64,000 nucleotides of DNA. It comes from Onthomorpha sp937906975. GTDB taxonomy: Bacteria; Bacteroidota; Bacteroidia; Bacteroidales; P3. The DNA lies in NCBI GenBank assembly GCA_045614605.1, contig JAZLDH010000007.1, forward strand, positions 164,234-228,233, written 5' to 3'. The notes below the pieces were generated by a model. That model was not told the DNA's origin. It searched no databases and saw only the letters and a list, made by a program, of their open reading frames with translations. The number at the start of each line of letters is the position of its first letter. Positions within the stretch are counted from its first letter, which is position 1. Made by a program: the position numbers and the translations under genes. Below, piece by piece: positions 1 through 7,250 of the stretch.

Positions 1-203
1 AAGCAGTTGCAGTTACTTTTAGAACTCTAGAAAATGGAATGATAGAAAAAATGATGGTAACAGAGCAGGCTGAACTCACAAGAGAGGAATTGAATCAACG
101 TGTTATGGAATTAAAGGCGGTAATGCTTGATTCTAACGATAAGTTTACTCTGAAAAAGGAAGAAGCCTCTGAGGGAAGATATAGAGTTATATTGGTTTAC
201 TAA
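1..203 (+). CDS. 3' end of an unrecognised protein (truncated by window start)
   Basis: An open frame runs from base 3 to a TAA at 201-203 and gives about 66 C-terminal residues, ending RYRVILVY. The segment is charged (TREELNQRVMELKAV, DSNDKFTLKKEEASEGR) and has no membrane segment or motif that I recognise. It is followed after only a few bases by a strong hairpin terminator, which supports a real gene end. Its function cannot be judged from this fragment. Confidence 0.55.
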   Translation, partial: AVAVTFRTLENGMIEKMMVTEQAELTREELNQRVMELKAVMLDSNDKFTLKKEEASEGRYRVILVY

Positions 204-206
204 AAG

Positions 207-236
207 AAAAGCCGCTCAAAATTGAGCGGCTTTTTT
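207..236. terminator. Bidirectional terminator between the partial gene and kbl
   Basis: GCCGCTCAA (211-219) pairs with TTGAGCGGC (222-230), with a T run after it and an A run before it. It can therefore end both the plus-strand gene and kbl, whose stop is at 238. Confidence 0.85.
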
Positions 237-237
237 A

Positions 238-1428
238 TTATTTAATTACACCTAATTGTTTTCCAATTTTTGTAAACGCTGCTATACAACGATCTAAGTG
301 TTCTTTTTCGTGAGCAGCAGAAACTTGTACACGTATTCTTGCTTGTCCTTTTGGTACAACTGGATAATAGAATCCTGTTACGTAAATACCTTCTTTTTGT
401 AATTCGGCAGCAAAGTCTTGTGAAAGTTTTGCATCGTAAAGCATTACAGCACAGATTGCAGATTGAGTTGGTTTGATGTCAAAGCCAGCTTTCTTCATTT
501 CTGCAACAAAATAATCTGTATTGTTGTGAAGTTTATCTTGAAGTTCGTTAGTTTCGTCAATTAAGTTAAACATTGCAACTCCAGCAGCAGCAACCATTGG
601 AGGAATTGAGTTAGAGAATAAATATGGTCTTGAACGTTGACGAAGCATTTCAATGATTTCTCTCTTACCTGTTGTAAATCCACCAACAGCACCACCGAAT
701 GCTTTTCCTAATGTACCTGTAAGAATTTCTATTTGTCCTCTTAAATTATATTGTTCAGTAGTTCCACGACCTGTCTTTCCAACAACACCAGCAGAGTGGC
801 TTTCATCAACCATTACCATTGCATCATATTTTTGTGCAAGTTCGTAAATCTTATCTAGTGGAGCAACATTACCGTCCATAGAGAAGACTCCGTCAGTTAC
901 GATTAAACGGAAACGGCAATCCTTAGCGTCTTGAAGTTGTTTTTCTAAGTCTGCCATATCAGCGTTTGCATAACGGAAACGTTGTGCTTTACAAAGTCTA
1001 ACACCATCAATGATAGATGCGTGGTTTAAAGCATCAGAAATAATTGCATCTTCTGGTCCTAACAATGGTTCAAACACACCACCATTTGCATCAAAGCAAG
1101 CAGCGTAAAGAATAGTGTCTTCTGTTCCGAAGAATTCAGAAATTTTTCTTTCCAATTCTTTGTGTAAATCACCTGTTCCACAAATGAAACGTACAGAACT
1201 CATTCCGTATCCTCTTTCATCTAATGCTTTTTTAGCAGCATTGATAAGAACAGGGCTATCTGCTAAACCTAAATAGTTGTTAGCACAGAAATTTAATACA
1301 TCACCAGCCTCTGCTGTTTTGATAGCAGCAGATTGAGGAGTAACAATCACTCTTTCATTTTTGTAAAGACCAGCGTCTTTTATTCCTTGTATTTCTTCTT
1401 GAAGAAACTTTTGAAAATTGTTATACAT
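238..1428 (-). CDS. kbl: Glycine C-acetyltransferase (2-amino-3-ketobutyrate CoA ligase)
   Basis: This is a cytosolic PLP enzyme of the alpha-oxoamine synthase family. It joins acetyl-CoA and glycine to give 2-amino-3-ketobutyrate, or runs in reverse in threonine breakdown together with threonine dehydrogenase. The 396 residues match the usual family length. Visible motifs are the NFCANNYLGLA start of the fold, DGVFSMDGNVAPL, VDESHSAGVVG, and the PLP-lysine region TLGKAFGGAVGG near residue 240. No threonine dehydrogenase gene lies beside it in this window. A TATCTTTG promoter element sits 44 bases before the start. The close relatives 8-amino-7-oxononanoate synthase and serine palmitoyltransferase are less likely given the strong Kbl-type motifs. 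Confidence 0.93.
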   Translation of the reverse strand: MYNNFQKFLQEEIQGIKDAGLYKNERVIVTPQSAAIKTAEAGDVLNFCANNYLGLADSPVLINAAKKALDERGYGMSSVRFICGTGDLHKELERKISEFFGTEDTILYAACFDANGGVFEPLLGPEDAIISDALNHASIIDGVRLCKAQRFRYANADMADLEKQLQDAKDCRFRLIVTDGVFSMDGNVAPLDKIYELAQKYDAMVMVDESHSAGVVGKTGRGTTEQYNLRGQIEILTGTLGKAFGGAVGGFTTGKREIIEMLRQRSRPYLFSNSIPPMVAAAGVAMFNLIDETNELQDKLHNNTDYFVAEMKKAGFDIKPTQSAICAVMLYDAKLSQDFAAELQKEGIYVTGFYYPVVPKGQARIRVQVSAAHEKEHLDRCIAAFTKIGKQLGVIK

Positions 1429-1471
1429 ATCTTTTAAATTTATTATTTGTGATTTCTATAATTACAAAGTG

Positions 1472-1479
1472 CAAAGATA
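1472..1479 (-). promoter_or_regulatory. Promoter -7 element for kbl
   Basis: The minus strand reads TATCTTTG, matching the Bacteroidota -7 consensus TAnnTTTG, 44 bases before the kbl start. I see no clear -33 TTTG. Confidence 0.6.
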
Positions 1480-1540
1480 ATATTTTTATCTTAGAATATT
1501 TTCTTTTTTTTCTTTAAATTTATTTCTTTGTTTTTAAGCG

Positions 1541-1580
1541 GATAAAAAAAAGCCCAATAACACAAGGAAATTGGGCTTTG
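1541..1580 (-). terminator. Terminator after tRNA-Ser
   Basis: On the minus strand AAAGCCCAAT pairs with ATTGGGCTTT around a short loop and is followed by a T run. It lies just downstream of the tRNA gene. Confidence 0.75.
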
Positions 1581-1598
1581 ATTTTTTTCTTCTTTTGC

Positions 1599-1685
1599 GG
1601 AGAGACAGGGATTCGAACCCTGGAAACGCTTTTGACGTTTACACACTTTCCAGGCGTGCCTCTTCAACCACTCGAGCATCTCTCC
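1599..1685 (-). tRNA. tRNA-Ser (anticodon GGA)
   Basis: The 87-nt minus-strand sequence folds as a class II tRNA. The acceptor arms are GGAGAGA and TCTCTCC, the anticodon stem is CACGC/GTGTG around the loop CTGGAAA (1647-1653), and the T arm contains GGTTCGAATCC. The long variable arm and the GGA anticodon (1649-1651) identify serine for UCC/UCU codons. CCA is not encoded. It has its own promoter and terminator. Confidence 0.96.
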
Positions 1686-1698
1686 ATATTTTCGCTTG

Positions 1699-1706
1699 CA
1701 AAGATA
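1699..1706 (-). promoter_or_regulatory. Promoter -7 element for tRNA-Ser
   Basis: The minus strand reads TATCTTTG 14 bases before the tRNA 5' end. It lies back-to-back with the nusB promoter 23 bases away. Confidence 0.65.
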
Positions 1707-1728
1707 ATACTTTTTAAATTATTTTGTG

Positions 1729-1736
1729 TATCTTTG
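1729..1736 (+). promoter_or_regulatory. Promoter -7 element for nusB operon
   Basis: TATCTTTG followed by GC lies 31 bases before the nusB ATG, in the divergent gap with tRNA-Ser. Confidence 0.65.
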
Positions 1737-1767
1737 CAAAATAAAAAAGAAAAAACTAATAGATTAA

Positions 1768-2727
1768 ATGTTAAGTCGTCATTTCTTACGTGTAAAAGTT
1801 CTGCAACTGTTATATGCTAACAAAATGTGTGGTAACATCTCTTTGGATATTGCAGAAAAAGAATTAATTAAAAGTATTTCAGAAACCTATGATTTAGAAG
1901 TGTATCTTTATTCCGCTCTTTTGGAAATTAGAGATATTGCAGAGAATCAAATAGAAGATGCAAAAGGAAAGTTTTTCCCAACAGAGGAGGAAAAGAATCC
2001 TAATATGCGTTTTGTTAATAATGAATTGTTTAGACAATTGTCTGAAAACATAGAATTAACAAAAGCTATTGAAAATTTAAAAATAAATTGGAGCGAACAA
2101 AAAGACCTTTTAAAAAGGGTTTTAAATAGATTCAAGGCTTCTAATTCCTATAAGGAATATATGATTAAGCCTGATTTAACCTACGATGATGACAAAAAAG
2201 TGGTAATTCAACTTCTAAAGAATTACCTTCTAAAAAATGAAAATTTCCTTGATTATCTTGCCGAATTAAAACTTTATTGGGAAAGTGATTTTCAATTCAT
2301 TGGCCTATCATTTTTAAAGTTCCTAAAAGAATTTAAGCAAAACGATACTTGCGCAAAGGTTATTGTGAAATCTTTTAGCGAAGAAGAAAGAGAATCAAAA
2401 GAGTTTGCCCTTGACATTTTCCGTAAATGTGTTACTCATTTCGATGAATTTGATTATTTATTTGAGAAACACATTGAGAATTGGGACATTGAAAGACTAG
2501 CTTTTTTAGATTTGATTATAATAAAGATGGGAATTGTTGAGTTAGTATATTGTCCAGAAATTCCTGTGAGAGTTACTCTTAATGAATACATTGAAATGGC
2601 AAAAGAATTTTCAACAGATAGAAGTAAGTTGTTTGTAAACGGTTTGTTGGATAAGTTTTTGGTTGATTTAAGAGTAGCGGGAAAAATTAGAAAGTTAGAA
2701 AACGAAGAAGTTGAATCAGAAAACTAA
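1768..2727 (+). CDS. nusB: Transcription antitermination factor NusB, long Bacteroidota form
   Basis: NusB binds boxA RNA with NusE (S10) and supports antitermination on rRNA operons. The 319 residues are much longer than the roughly 140-residue proteobacterial form. In Bacteroidota this length is normal: a divergent N-terminal half (beginning LSRHFLRVKVLQLLYAN) precedes a C-terminal NusB domain, seen here as DIFRKCVTHFDEFDYLFEKHIENW and RLAFLDLIIIKMGIVEL followed by VTLNEYIEMAKEFSTD. The start follows the promoter by 31 bases. Its stop overlaps the next ATG by one base, so it is translationally coupled to the DUF1573 lipoprotein. Confidence 0.9.
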   Translation: MLSRHFLRVKVLQLLYANKMCGNISLDIAEKELIKSISETYDLEVYLYSALLEIRDIAENQIEDAKGKFFPTEEEKNPNMRFVNNELFRQLSENIELTKAIENLKINWSEQKDLLKRVLNRFKASNSYKEYMIKPDLTYDDDKKVVIQLLKNYLLKNENFLDYLAELKLYWESDFQFIGLSFLKFLKEFKQNDTCAKVIVKSFSEEERESKEFALDIFRKCVTHFDEFDYLFEKHIENWDIERLAFLDLIIIKMGIVELVYCPEIPVRVTLNEYIEMAKEFSTDRSKLFVNGLLDKFLVDLRVAGKIRKLENEEVESEN

Positions 2728-3152
2728 TGAAAAAGTTTAATTTAATAGCATTATTTTTTTTATCCTTGACTTTATTTTCAATGGTTTCTTGTAAGAAATC
2801 CTCTGATGAGAAACAAATTGACGCCTCTGTTGTGGAAAACATGACAGAAATCAAGTTTGAAAAAACGGTTTTGGATTTTAAGTTAGTAGATGCAGGAGAG
2901 GTGGTGCAAGGTAGCTTTATGTTTACAAACGATGGTAAATATCCTTTGGTGATTTACGATGTAAGTACAACATGTGGTTGCACTGTGGCTGACTATCCGA
3001 AAGGCGAAATCGCACCTGGTGAGCAAGGAATGATTTCTGTAAGATATGATTCTGAGGGTTCTTCAGGAATGAGAATAACAAAAGAAATCACAGTAAACGC
3101 AAACACTACGCCAGCAAAGACAAAACTTAAAATAATGGCAGATGTACGTTAG
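2727..3152 (+). CDS. DUF1573 lipoprotein
   Basis: This 141-residue exported protein has a type II signal peptide ending in the lipobox-like MVSC (Cys near residue 22), so it is probably a periplasm-facing lipoprotein. The rest is one DUF1573 domain, an immunoglobulin-like fold recognisable from TEIKFEKTVLDFKLVDAGEVV, FTNDGKYPLVIYDVSTTCGCT and IAPGEQGMISVRYDS. DUF1573 proteins are very common in Bacteroidota and their role is unknown. The position between nusB and yajC is the conserved order in this phylum. Confidence 0.88.
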   Translation: MKKFNLIALFFLSLTLFSMVSCKKSSDEKQIDASVVENMTEIKFEKTVLDFKLVDAGEVVQGSFMFTNDGKYPLVIYDVSTTCGCTVADYPKGEIAPGEQGMISVRYDSEGSSGMRITKEITVNANTTPAKTKLKIMADVR

Positions 3153-3191
3153 AAATTAATTATAAACTAAAACAAATAAAAGACAAAAGAC

Positions 3192-3506
3192 ATGAACTTA
3201 ATGAACATTTTAATGATGGCGAGCTCTCAACAAGGTGCAGGCGCAGGAAGCAGTATAATAATGATTATACTAATGATTGCAATCTTCTATTTCTTTATGA
3301 TTCGTCCACAACAAAAACGTCAAAAAGAAGAAAAGAAGTTTAGAGAATCGCTTCAAAAAGGACAACAAATAGTAACAATAGGAGGAATGCACGGAAAGGT
3401 TGTAGAGGTTAAAGAAACAACTGTTGTTATTGAAGTTGCACACGATGTAAGAATAGAAATGGAAAAAGCATCGATTGCAATGACTGTTGCAAATCAACAA
3501 AAATAA
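3192..3506 (+). CDS. yajC: Preprotein translocase accessory subunit YajC
   Basis: YajC is a single-span inner membrane protein that associates with SecDF and the Sec translocon. The 104 residues show the family layout: a hydrophobic helix (IIMIILMIAIFYFFMI), the signature RPQQKRQKEEKKF, and a small beta domain with VTIGGMHGKVVEVKE. No secD or secF gene is in this window. A hairpin terminator follows it, so yajC probably closes the nusB transcript, with some read-through into ybbR. Confidence 0.95.
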   Translation: MNLMNILMMASSQQGAGAGSSIIMIILMIAIFYFFMIRPQQKRQKEEKKFRESLQKGQQIVTIGGMHGKVVEVKETTVVIEVAHDVRIEMEKASIAMTVANQQK

Positions 3507-3525
3507 AATTCAATCAAAAGAAGAG

Positions 3526-3572
3526 TTAAGCGTCCGTTTATTTCAAGTAAAGGACGCTTAATTTTTTGTTTT
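3526..3572 (+). terminator. Terminator after yajC
   Basis: TTAAGCGTCC (3526-3535) pairs with GGACGCTTAA (3552-3561), followed by a T run. It lies only 11 bases before ybbR, so read-through is likely if ybbR has no promoter of its own. Confidence 0.75.
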
Positions 3573-3582
3573 AAGACTATTT

Positions 3583-4566
3583 ATGAAAGAGAATAGTTTT
3601 TTACTTTTCTTTAAAAACATTCTGAAATCAACCAAGTTCAGAGCGGTTTGCATGTGTCTTTTTTTTAGTTTTATACTTTGGCTATTCATTTCATTTTCCG
3701 ATTATAGACAACATGAGTTTGAAGTTTTAGTTCAATTTGAAAACACAATAAAACCAGAGGAGAAATACACAACAAAAGATAGTATTATCACAGCAAGTGT
3801 TAAGGCAACAGGGTTTAATTTTATTTTCAAAGGAGGTTACAACAAGAAAAAAGGCATTTTGCATTTTGATGTAAACAACCTTCCAATCAATCGTTCAAAA
3901 GGAGAGATGAAACTCTCTTCCAATTTATTGAAATCACATATTGGAGAATTTTTAAACATGAAAGATATGGATATTTCTTTATCTCCCGACACCATAGTAT
4001 TGAATTGGGAAAAGAAATATTCAAAACTTGTGCCCGTTGTTAATGCAACTAAATTTGAAACTAAAAATTCATATAGAATAATAAAAGAGCCACAATTACT
4101 TATTGATGAAGTAAAGATTGAGGGCGAATTAAATTTGTTAAACAACATAGATACACTCTACACCAACGATATTACAATTTCCAATATCGATAAAAATCAC
4201 GTAAGTTTAATACCTTTAAAGATAGAAAAACAACATAAAGAATTGTTTTTCCAAACAAAAAATATTCCTATTAAGATTGAAGTTGAACAAGTTACAGAAA
4301 ACACAGTAGAACTACCTGTAAATATTGTAAAAGAAGGAATAAATGAAAACATTAAGGTATTTCCTACAAAGGTGAGCGTAAAATACAGATTACCGATAAA
4401 GGAATATAAAAATATTGACCCAAATAATTTTTACATCTACGTTTTATGCACAGAAGATGTAGCAAATCAAAAGAAATTAAGAGTAAAATACTCTAATATC
4501 CCTAACAATGTAGAGATTTTAGAGATAAATCCACCAAGACTTAACTATTTAATACTAAATAAATAG
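3583..4566 (+). CDS. YbbR-like (CdaR-type) membrane-anchored protein
   Basis: The 327 residues have one N-terminal membrane helix (about 20-42, CMCLFFSFILWLFISFS) followed by an extracytoplasmic region with YbbR-like strands, such as SDYRQHEFEVLVQFENT and PVNIVKEGINENIKVFPTKVSVKYRLP. In Firmicutes the YbbR protein CdaR regulates the diadenylate cyclase CdaA. The Bacteroidota homologue commonly sits after yajC and before coaE. Here coaE is missing from the usual next place and surface-sugar genes follow instead. Assignment rests on context and topology more than on sharp motifs. Confidence 0.75.
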   Translation: MKENSFLLFFKNILKSTKFRAVCMCLFFSFILWLFISFSDYRQHEFEVLVQFENTIKPEEKYTTKDSIITASVKATGFNFIFKGGYNKKKGILHFDVNNLPINRSKGEMKLSSNLLKSHIGEFLNMKDMDISLSPDTIVLNWEKKYSKLVPVVNATKFETKNSYRIIKEPQLLIDEVKIEGELNLLNNIDTLYTNDITISNIDKNHVSLIPLKIEKQHKELFFQTKNIPIKIEVEQVTENTVELPVNIVKEGINENIKVFPTKVSVKYRLPIKEYKNIDPNNFYIYVLCTEDVANQKKLRVKYSNIPNNVEILEINPPRLNYLILNK

Positions 4567-4576
4567 GCGTTTTTAT

Positions 4577-5695
4577 ATGAGAAGTAAAAAGATTTGTATC
4601 CTAACACAGCCTTTATGGTGCAATTATGGTTGTTTATTACAAGCCTATGCACTACAAAAATGTTTAAAAGCATTGAATTACGAAGTAGTAACCGATGAAT
4701 ACCCACGTAGATTTCTTAGCTTTTCAGAGAAACTCTTAGACAAATCCAAAAGAATGGTAGCCTACCATCTTTTAGGACGAAAAACCGTCAATCCAAATCC
4801 GTTTTATCCAACAGAAGAATCGTGGAAAAGAATTTGTAGTAACACTTCAAAATTCATAAAGCAAAGAATTGATACAGTGGACTTTTTCAATGGAGAAACT
4901 TTTCCAACAAAGGAAATGATTTCTCGTTTTGACACCTTTATAATTGGCTCAGATCAAGTGTGGAGAGACTCATATTCAAGAGTAGAAACATACTTTGGAG
5001 ATTTTTTACAAACAGAGGATAAAAAGATATTCTCATACGCCGCTTCGTTTGGGCTAAATACTTGGCAATTTGACGAGGAAAGAACCTTAAAACTAAAAGA
5101 ACTAATAAAGAAATTTAGAGCCGTTTCGGTAAGAGAAAAAGATGCGGTAGAATTATGCGAAAAGAATTTAGAAACAAAAGCACAATGGGTTTTAGACCCT
5201 ACATTACTTTTGTCAAAAGAGGATTATATCGCTTTATTTAATGATAATTTCACAGAGAAAAGCGAAGGAAACTTAATGACCTATATACTTGATTCTACGG
5301 AAGAAAAACAAGAAATATTAAAAATCGTTGAAAACGAAAAGAAATTGAAATCATTTTCCGTGATGGCAAAGGAAAACGAGGAATTTCCTGCTGTTGAAAA
5401 ATGGTTAAGAGGATTTTATGATGCAAAATTCGTATTAACCGATAGTTTTCACGGAATGGTGTTTTCCATTATCTTTGAAAAACCTTTCTTGGTTGTGCTA
5501 AACAAAAAAAGAGGTAGTTCAAGATTTCTTTCTTTGCTTACAAGCTTAGGCTTAGAAGAAAGATTGATTGAGGGAATGGAGGATTTTAACAAAGATTTGC
5601 TTTTCAAGGATATTGATTACGAAAAATTAAGAAAAAAACTCTTTGAATTAGTTGATAAAAGTAAGGGATTTTTGATTGATTGCTTAGAAAAATAA
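4577..5695 (+). CDS. Polysaccharide pyruvyl transferase family protein
   Basis: This 372-residue enzyme probably adds a pyruvate ketal to a sugar of a surface polysaccharide, or is a related glycosyltransferase of the same fold. Family signs are the start KICILTQPLWCNYGCLLQAYAL, the central GSDQVWRD, FSYAASFG, VLDPTLLLSKEDY and the C-terminal TDSFHGMVFSIIFEKPFLVV. It begins 10 bases after ybbR and ends 3 bases before the GT2 gene, so the three form one transcript. The exact acceptor cannot be told from sequence. Confidence 0.87.
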   Translation: MRSKKICILTQPLWCNYGCLLQAYALQKCLKALNYEVVTDEYPRRFLSFSEKLLDKSKRMVAYHLLGRKTVNPNPFYPTEESWKRICSNTSKFIKQRIDTVDFFNGETFPTKEMISRFDTFIIGSDQVWRDSYSRVETYFGDFLQTEDKKIFSYAASFGLNTWQFDEERTLKLKELIKKFRAVSVREKDAVELCEKNLETKAQWVLDPTLLLSKEDYIALFNDNFTEKSEGNLMTYILDSTEEKQEILKIVENEKKLKSFSVMAKENEEFPAVEKWLRGFYDAKFVLTDSFHGMVFSIIFEKPFLVVLNKKRGSSRFLSLLTSLGLEERLIEGMEDFNKDLLFKDIDYEKLRKKLFELVDKSKGFLIDCLEK

Positions 5696-5698
5696 GTT

Positions 5699-6589
5699 AT
5701 GAAATTTAGCATTGTTATACCACTTTATAATAAAAGAAATAGTTTAAGAGATTGTATTGAAAGCGTTCTTAATCAATCTTATGAGGACTTTGAATTAATT
5801 GTGGTAGATGATGGTAGTACCGATGGGAGTGCGGAGATTGTAAGAGAGTTTTCCGATGAAAGAATACGCCTTGTTGAAAAAGAAAATGGAGGTGTTAGCT
5901 CTGCTCGTAACTTAGGGGTGAAATTAGCAAAAAATCCTTGGATTGCTTTTTTAGATGGTGATGATATTTGGGCTAAATGGCATTTAGAAACAATGGCTTG
6001 TTTATCTGAAAGCGAGCCTTTAGCTTTGGTGTTGTCTTCTTCTTTGGATAGTTTTTTTGACTCTAAGGGTGTGGAGGAGAAAATAAAGAATGCAAACAAA
6101 GAGTTTAATCATTATTTAATCAAAGACTTACATGCCGATTGGTTAGCAAAGAAACAAGTCATTTCTTCTTCCTCTGCCGTTGTACATATTTCGTGTTTTG
6201 CAAGAGTTGGCTATCTTCGTGAGGATTTAATCAAGGGAGAGGATACTAATTTTTGGGCAAGGCTATTTGAATGTTTCACTTTTGCAAAGACCGATATGGT
6301 AACGGCATTTTATAGACAAGAAAGCCTTGATGGAAATGCGTCAAGAAGGGTAAATTCTGTAAAAAAATATGAGGTTTACTACTTTAAACCTCAATGGTTT
6401 AATTGGAATAGCAAAACTCGCTACCAATTTCATGTAATTTATGGGTATTTAAAACATTTTATCTATTACAAGCAACCAAAGAATCTTCTTTTGCTTATGC
6501 TTAGATACAATTTTGGATTATTTGTTGTTCTATTTCAGCGATTTGTTCATATTTTCCAAGGTCTCTCCAAAAGACATTCTCATGCTTAA
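5699..6589 (+). CDS. Family 2 glycosyltransferase
   Basis: This 296-residue GT-A enzyme should transfer an activated sugar to a surface glycan. The N-terminal half carries FSIVIPLYNKRNSLRDCIESVL, VVDDGSTDGS and the metal-binding region AFLDGDDIW near residue 83. The C-terminal half is less conserved and ends with a basic, partly hydrophobic stretch. The final 89 bases overlap the convergent nucleotidyltransferase gene, so either the real stop lies in a gene of atypical length or both 3' ends are truly encoded together. It is co-transcribed with the pyruvyl transferase upstream. Confidence 0.9.
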   Translation: MKFSIVIPLYNKRNSLRDCIESVLNQSYEDFELIVVDDGSTDGSAEIVREFSDERIRLVEKENGGVSSARNLGVKLAKNPWIAFLDGDDIWAKWHLETMACLSESEPLALVLSSSLDSFFDSKGVEEKIKNANKEFNHYLIKDLHADWLAKKQVISSSSAVVHISCFARVGYLREDLIKGEDTNFWARLFECFTFAKTDMVTAFYRQESLDGNASRRVNSVKKYEVYYFKPQWFNWNSKTRYQFHVIYGYLKHFIYYKQPKNLLLLMLRYNFGLFVVLFQRFVHIFQGLSKRHSHA

Positions 6590-7244
6590 AGGCAAGTAAA
6601 TCATTTGTTTTAGAAAGTTCTAAATAGTGATTAATGATTGGGAATTTGTCTTCTTTTGGCATTAATTCCAAAACCTCAGGTTTTATTATGTGAATACCAC
6701 TAAATGCTAAGGGCATTAGTGAGGTGTTTTGTCTTGTTATGATTTGTTGATTGGTTTGAGTGTTTTGCCAACCCGAAAGCAAGTTTTCTTGATTGAAAAG
6801 CAATTGTCTGCTACTTTTTCTTTCGCTTACTGCCAAAATTGCTAAGGCATTGCTTTTGTTTAACTCCTCTTGCATTGCAAGTATATCGATTTGAGAAATT
6901 ATATCTACATTATGAATCAATATATTCTCTTTTAATGAGAAGTATTTTTTAGCATTTTTTAATCCTCCGCCTGTATCTAAAAGCACCTCTTCTTTGCTGA
7001 GAATTATCTCTAAGGGAAAATTATTTTTTTCTAAGGAAAAATATTTTTTTTCTAAGAAAAATTCAATTTTTTCTAAGAAATGATGAGCGTTTATCACAAC
7101 CCTTTTACAGCCTATTTTTACAAGGTTTTCTAAACAACGTTCAAGGAGTGTTTTACCCGCTATTTCAACCAAGGCTTTGGGCTTATCTTTTGTTAGGGGA
7201 TAGAGCCTTGTGCCAAGTCCTGCGGCAAATATCATTGCTTCCAT
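6501..7244 (-). CDS. Sugar-1-phosphate nucleotidyltransferase (MurU/HddC-like)
   Basis: This 247-residue enzyme makes an NDP-sugar from a sugar 1-phosphate. The nucleotide-binding start AMIFAAGLGTRLYPLTKDKPKAL and ETGGG-like DTGGGLKNA resemble MurNAc-1-phosphate uridylyltransferase MurU and heptose-1-phosphate guanylyltransferases. The C-terminal FWRDLGKYEQIAEIEQQI is the usual end of the fold. Residues about 60-85 contain a repeated F-x-L-E-K pattern encoded by a 21-bp DNA repeat (7010-7077). It starts 6 bases after the phosphodiesterase stop, as the last gene of the long minus-strand run. Confidence 0.85.
   Translation of the reverse strand: MEAMIFAAGLGTRLYPLTKDKPKALVEIAGKTLLERCLENLVKIGCKRVVINAHHFLEKIEFFLEKKYFSLEKNNFPLEIILSKEEVLLDTGGGLKNAKKYFSLKENILIHNVDIISQIDILAMQEELNKSNALAILAVSERKSSRQLLFNQENLLSGWQNTQTNQQIITRQNTSLMPLAFSGIHIIKPEVLELMPKEDKFPIINHYLELSKTNDLLAFKHENVFWRDLGKYEQIAEIEQQIIQNCI
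7006..7080. repeat. 21-bp periodic array inside the nucleotidyltransferase gene (array A)
   Basis: The core CTAAG occurs at 7010, 7031, 7052 and 7073, exactly 21 bases apart, between T and A tracts. In the gene's frame the units encode seven-residue repeats resembling FLEKxxF. The same spacing and core occur in intergenic arrays elsewhere in the window. Confidence 0.85.
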
Positions 7245-7250
7245 AGTTTA

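Noticed and set aside
1491..1820. Small frames across the tRNA-Ser region
   Set aside because: They read through the tRNA, its terminator and promoters.
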